Of a stretch of DNA of 8,192 bases, positions 6,132 through 8,192 are shown in pieces. The notes under the pieces were generated by a model, which saw only the letters and a list, made by a program, of their open reading frames with translations, was not told where the DNA came from and made no database searches. A program made the translations under genes and the position numbers. This DNA is from DUZB01 sp964407525 (GTDB lineage Bacteria > Desulfobacterota > DSM-4660 > Desulfatiglandales > Desulfatiglandaceae): positions 1 through 8,192 of the forward strand of contig CAYOWC010000228.1 of NCBI GenBank assembly GCA_964407525.1, given 5' to 3'. The stretch's first letter is position 1. Each line of letters opens with the position of its first letter.

Positions 6132-6311
6132 GATTCGTCTCCTCTTTTTGCTTTTCTTAATATTGAACGAGCAAGTTTTTCGTTGATGTCGCTGTGTCTT
6201 GGTATCGGCTCTTGTCTTTCACCGTCAGTCCAGATATCGTGGTTTCCACCATATCTAAAAAACCACCAACCGGATTGTTTCAGCTCATTCTCTAGTTTTT
6301 TTTCTTTTTAT
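6128..6311 (-). pseudogene. hicA: HicA mRNA interferase toxin, start codon lost and frame shifted
   Basis: The frame 6307-6128 encodes 59 residues with the HicA core: KKLENELKQSGWWFFRYGGN, then HDIWTDGE and EPIPRHSDINEKLARSILRK. H23 in GGNHDIW is the family's conserved catalytic histidine. HicA is a double-stranded-RNA-binding-fold ribonuclease that cuts mRNA. No ATG, GTG or TTG precedes the core in frame; an in-frame TAA sits at 6310-6308. Family members usually begin MKRK.LE.EL. Here the DNA reads ATA AAA AGA, then a run of eight A before CTA: the start would be ATA and one A is extra. A single-base slip in the A8 tract plus a start mutation explains this. Transcriptional slippage, an unusual ATA start or a sequencing error are alternatives. 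It overlaps hicB by 4 nt. Confidence 0.75.
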
Positions 6312-6533
6312 GAGATTACTGTACACATAATCGTGGACAACTTCAACGTGAATTTATCATCCATCTTTAACGCCTGAGCTGTGGGGCCGCCGAGCAAAAC
6401 GAGGGTATTGGCGCGGATCAGCAGCGGTCCCTACCAGTGATTTGTTGGCCAGCTCCGTTATTGCCTTTGCTCATTATCAAAATTCTAATACTGACTCATT
6501 ATCTTTGTCGAATTCAATATCTTTGAATGGGGG
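6312..6533. other. Gene-free stretch upstream of hicAB
   Basis: No gene is convincing on either strand here; plus-strand frames lack ribosome sites. It contains the candidate hicAB promoter (6318-6346). A loose inverted repeat links AACG..GAGCTG (about 6369-6379) with CAGCTCCGTT (about 6454-6463), with an unpaired middle. Together with the transposase remnant and hairpin up to 6702 it fills the 390-bp gap between hicA and relE. Confidence 0.45.
6318..6346 (-). promoter_or_regulatory. Candidate hicAB promoter
   Basis: On the minus strand TTGAAG (6346-6341) and TACAGT (6323-6318) are 17 bp apart. Each matches four of six sigma-70 positions. Transcription would start near 6311, almost at the damaged hicA start, leaving essentially no leader for the toxin. 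Confidence 0.3.
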
Positions 6534-6614
6534 TCAAATATTCATCGTTGTCCATCCCACTGCAAAGATGTGGTGCAACGCTCCAGATGCGTCTATCCTT
6601 GATTGTCTAGGCAT
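6534..6614 (-). pseudogene. N-terminal remnant of a REP-associated tyrosine transposase (RAYT, Y1_Tnp)
   Basis: From ATG at 6614 the minus strand reads MPRQSRIDASGALHHI, the characteristic start of REP-associated tyrosine transposases (MPR..R.D..G.LHH). In those enzymes HH should be followed by variable residues, then RG.... and the rest of the HUH-type nuclease. Here the match ends after HHI and the frame stops ten residues later (6534). Only about 16 of roughly 200-300 residues remain, and no downstream portion is visible, so the element is dead. It likely marks an old IS200/IS605-type insertion. Confidence 0.6.
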
Positions 6615-6658
6615 GACTTTTCCAAATCATAAATCAAGCGAAAAAGAAACGCATAAAT

Positions 6659-6676
6659 GCATGGGCGTCCCCATGC
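6659..6676 (-). terminator. Hairpin between relE and the transposase remnant
   Basis: GCATGGG (6659-6665) and CCCATGC (6670-6676) form a perfect 7-bp stem with a 4-nt loop, 27 bp past the relE stop. The minus strand then reads ATTTATGCGTTTCTTTTT. It may terminate relBE. It also lies upstream of the transposase remnant, where REP hairpins usually sit. Confidence 0.4.
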
Positions 6677-6702
6677 TTCTGGTGAATGCGATGGTTAACC
6701 AA

Positions 6703-6996
6703 TTATTTTTTTCTTTCTGCGGCCTTTTTATAGACTGTATTCTTGTCTCTTTTTCCGACAGCGATAACTAAAACATACAACTCGTTATCGACAACTTCAT
6801 AAACTAGCCGATAGCCGCTAGCTCTCAACTTAATTTTGTAGTGGTTTTCAAATCCAGAGAGTTGACTGCTTACTATAAAAGGCTGTTGAAGACGTTCTTT
6901 TAATTTCTTTTTGAATTGAGCTTGAATTGAGTTGTCGAGCTTCTTCCATTCCTTCAGCGCTGTAGGAAGAAATTTTAGCTTATAGATCATCGACAT
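6703..6996 (-). CDS. relE: RelE-family mRNA interferase toxin
   Basis: This 97-residue basic protein has the RelE order: YKLKFLPTALKEWKKLDNSI (helix region, 5-24), then NHYKIKLRASGYRLVYEV (51-68), then LYVLVIAVGKRDKNTVYKKA (73-92). RelE enzymes bind the ribosomal A site and cut mRNA. K54, K56, R58, R63, R83 and Y89 match the basic and tyrosine positions needed for cleavage, so the toxin looks active. The start at 6996 overlaps the antitoxin by 17 nt. The second Met (residue 3) would overlap by 11 nt and is about as likely. It is the last gene of the relBE operon. Confidence 0.9.
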   Translation of the reverse strand: MSMIYKLKFLPTALKEWKKLDNSIQAQFKKKLKERLQQPFIVSSQLSGFENHYKIKLRASGYRLVYEVVDNELYVLVIAVGKRDKNTVYKKAAERKK

Positions 6997-7231
6997 TCAC
7001 TTCCACGGCTGAAATTTTCTCATGTTGACGTTCATTGACTATCACACCTAATTGATAATCTTCAATTTTGTCCATTAATGTCTCGTAAGTTTCAGCCGGG
7101 ATCAAATATGCTGTTGGTTTGTTATGGTTGAGAATGGCGATTGGCTCTCCATCTGCTTGCTCGATGAGAGCAGAAGGGTTTTTCTTTAATTCTGATATAC
7201 TTGCTGAACAACCTGCTAATACTGATTCCAT
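6980..7231 (-). CDS. relB: RelB/Phd-YefM-family antitoxin
   Basis: This 83-residue protein begins MESVLAGCSASISELKKNPS, then GEPIAILNHNKPTAYLIPAETYE (28-50). This is the Phd/YefM DNA-binding fold of chromosomal RelB antitoxins paired with RelE. The acidic tail (ISAVEVNVDDL) is the flexible toxin-wrapping part. AGAGG lies 7 nt before ATG. It heads the operon and overlaps relE, as usual. It should repress its own promoter through the symmetric site directly upstream (7256-7283). Confidence 0.92.
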   Translation of the reverse strand: MESVLAGCSASISELKKNPSALIEQADGEPIAILNHNKPTAYLIPAETYETLMDKIEDYQLGVIVNERQHEKISAVEVNVDDL

Positions 7232-7255
7232 TATTGCACCTCTCTAGATTATTAT

Positions 7256-7283
7256 GACCTAATTTATAGCTACATTATAGGTC
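7256..7283. promoter_or_regulatory. Symmetric operator of relBE
   Basis: GACCTA (7256-7261), TAGCTA (7267-7272) and TAGGTC (7278-7283) are each separated by exactly 5 bp. The outer pair is complementary and the centre is self-complementary, so the 28 bp share one dyad axis. The site covers the -10 box and the expected transcription start, as suits self-repression by RelB/RelBE. Confidence 0.6.
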
Positions 7284-7302
7284 TTATTTCAGGGCTTAGC
7301 AA
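7274..7302 (-). promoter_or_regulatory. relBE promoter
   Basis: TTGCTA (7302-7297) and a perfect TATAAT (7279-7274) are 17 bp apart on the minus strand, about 43 bp before the relB start. This is the best sigma-70 promoter in the window. Confidence 0.7.
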
Positions 7303-7318
7303 GTTATTATTTTTTCTG

Positions 7319-7528
7319 GTTAACAGTCATCAGGGGCGCGCGGCTTTTTTCGATCCGCTGAAAGAGAAGGGCTGGGTCGGCGGGGTTTCACGCAACATAA
7401 TCGGACTCGCAACATAACGTTCCCTACTCCTCATGATGAAACGTAAAGAGGCCAAGGCCAGTGCAATTTTTTCACAACGCCATGCCGAAGCCGTGGGGGC
7501 TGTCAGAGATAATGAAAAGAGCGCTTAA
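7319..7528 (+). other. Decayed plus-strand open frame, unrecognised
   Basis: One plus-strand frame from 7319 reads FFDPLKEKGWVGGVSRNIIG, meets TAA at 7415-7417, then continues in the same frame. From ATG at 7433 it reads MMKRKEAKASAIFSQRHAEA and stops at 7528. The composition looks protein-like but there is no ribosome site and I recognise no family. It overlaps the flavoprotein's end by 4 nt. It may be a fragment of a disrupted gene or chance. Confidence 0.2.
7391..7417 (+). repeat. Direct repeat of CGCAACATAA, 17-bp period
   Basis: CGCAACATAA occurs at 7391-7400 and again at 7408-7417, with a 7-bp spacer TCGGACT. On the minus strand this reads TTATGTTGCG twice. Such spaced repeats can be recombinase or transposase binding sites at an element end. 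No such enzyme is visible in the window. Confidence 0.45.
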
Positions 7529-8192
7529 GGGTTCTCGGTTTCCAGCCTGTTTTGTAAAGAATATCGCTGAAAAAATTCCATAAGTTCTTGTTTGAGCAGG
7601 TTGGCCTTTTCAAGGGCGTTGCGGTATTCATCCTTTATGGACGTAATCTTTTCCATTTTCGTCAAAAGTTCTCCGCGAAACGCACCCCTCTTTTCCATGC
7701 CCCTTTCATATTCGTCCCTGAGTGAATTGAGACCCACTTTCAATCCAGTCAGATACGCCTCCTTAAAAGACCCGAGTCTTTCAAGAGCCTTTTCATATTC
7801 ACCACGCAGGTTGCTGATGCTCTTTTCCCTAGCACAGAGGTATTGCTCCTTGAGTTCCATCAGCAGTTCCTTTACCGATATTATTTTGTTGACCCGGTAG
7901 GCATTGCTTCCCCCAAAGGCAAAGCCTTTATCCAGAATCCCCTTTCTGGCATTATCGAGGGCCAGGGTCAGGCAGTAGGGGGCGGTCTTTATGTCACAGC
8001 TCTTAAGACATTGCCATGAACACTTGCGGGACTGTTTTTTCCCTGACGCAACATCTTTCAGAAAACGATTTTCGATGGCCCGGCCGGGCATGCCCACGGG
8101 ACTTTTGATGATTTTTATGTCATCCTTTTTGCACGCAATATAGGATTCCTTGAACTTGATATCCGCGTCACATTCATGGGTTGCCACGAATC
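7525..8192 (-). CDS. Nitronate monooxygenase/FabK-like flavoprotein, C-terminal part with coiled-coil repeat tail
   Basis: The frame is open to the right edge, so the N-terminal FMN-binding barrel lies outside. The visible start, FVATHECDADIKFKESYI, then IKIIKSPVGMPGRAIENRFL, is the typical C-terminal part of 2-nitropropane dioxygenase/nitronate monooxygenase and related flavin oxidoreductases. A Cys-rich motif follows: C-x3-C-x3-C-x7-C in KCSWQCLKSCDIKTAPYC. It is shared by many relatives and may bind a metal or Fe-S centre (inference). GFAFGGSNAYRVNKIISVKE ends the normal domain. About 90 extra residues follow as six 14-15 residue units of the type (L/F/I)(R/K)xE(Y/L)xxx(L/M)EK, predicted coiled coil. 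The GTG at 8187 is internal, not the true start. It ends in NRLETENP. Confidence 0.85.
   Translation of the reverse strand, partial: FVATHECDADIKFKESYIACKKDDIKIIKSPVGMPGRAIENRFLKDVASGKKQSRKCSWQCLKSCDIKTAPYCLTLALDNARKGILDKGFAFGGSNAYRVNKIISVKELLMELKEQYLCAREKSISNLRGEYEKALERLGSFKEAYLTGLKVGLNSLRDEYERGMEKRGAFRGELLTKMEKITSIKDEYRNALEKANLLKQELMEFFQRYSLQNRLETENP

Noticed and set aside
6442..6771. Plus-strand 109-codon frame
   Set aside because: It lies over the transposase remnant and the end of relE on the opposite strand, with no ribosome site or family match.

Overview
The window looks like an accessory stretch of the chromosome of a Gram-negative bacterium, probably an anaerobic Desulfobacterota-type (deltaproteobacterial) lineage. 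That is inference from the gene types, mixed base composition and protein style; no rRNA or other phylogenetic marker is present. Most genes lie on the minus strand, with good AGGAG-type ribosome binding sites. AT-rich toxin-antitoxin modules alternate with larger, more GC-rich metabolic or secreted enzymes.

Layout from left to right. A broken sugar-kinase (PfkB) fragment runs off the left edge (1-184, minus). Next come a small SET-domain methyltransferase-like protein with a post-SET zinc motif (225-770, minus) and a secreted tautomerase-like protein (879-1427, minus). A roughly 400 bp gene-free stretch (1428-1829) carries two strong palindromes. The first toxin-antitoxin pair follows, a ParD-like antitoxin and a RelE/ParE toxin (1830-2341, plus, ATGA overlap). 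A short, apparently internally deleted hypothetical gene faces it (2408-2722, minus). A full-length exported penicillin G acylase-type Ntn hydrolase occupies 3002-5467 (minus), with a GC-rich hairpin just past its stop.

The right half holds a HicAB pair whose toxin gene has lost its start (5712-6311, minus), the N-terminal remnant of a REP-associated tyrosine transposase (6534-6614, minus), and a RelBE pair with a clear promoter and symmetric operator (6703-7302, minus). A gene-poor stretch with a short direct repeat and a decayed open frame follows (about 7310-7528). Last is the C-terminal part of a nitronate monooxygenase/FabK-like flavoprotein that carries an unusual tail of 14-residue coiled-coil repeats (7525 to the right edge, minus).

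Taken together, three addiction modules of different families lie within about 5.5 kb, beside several gene fragments and palindromes. That suggests a region of repeated insertion and decay rather than one pathway. I see no CRISPR array, tRNA, rRNA, intact integrase or intact transposase. The most interesting leads are the SET protein, the 14-residue repeat tail on the flavoprotein, the hicA start defect and the penicillin acylase homologue with a changed substrate-pocket residue.
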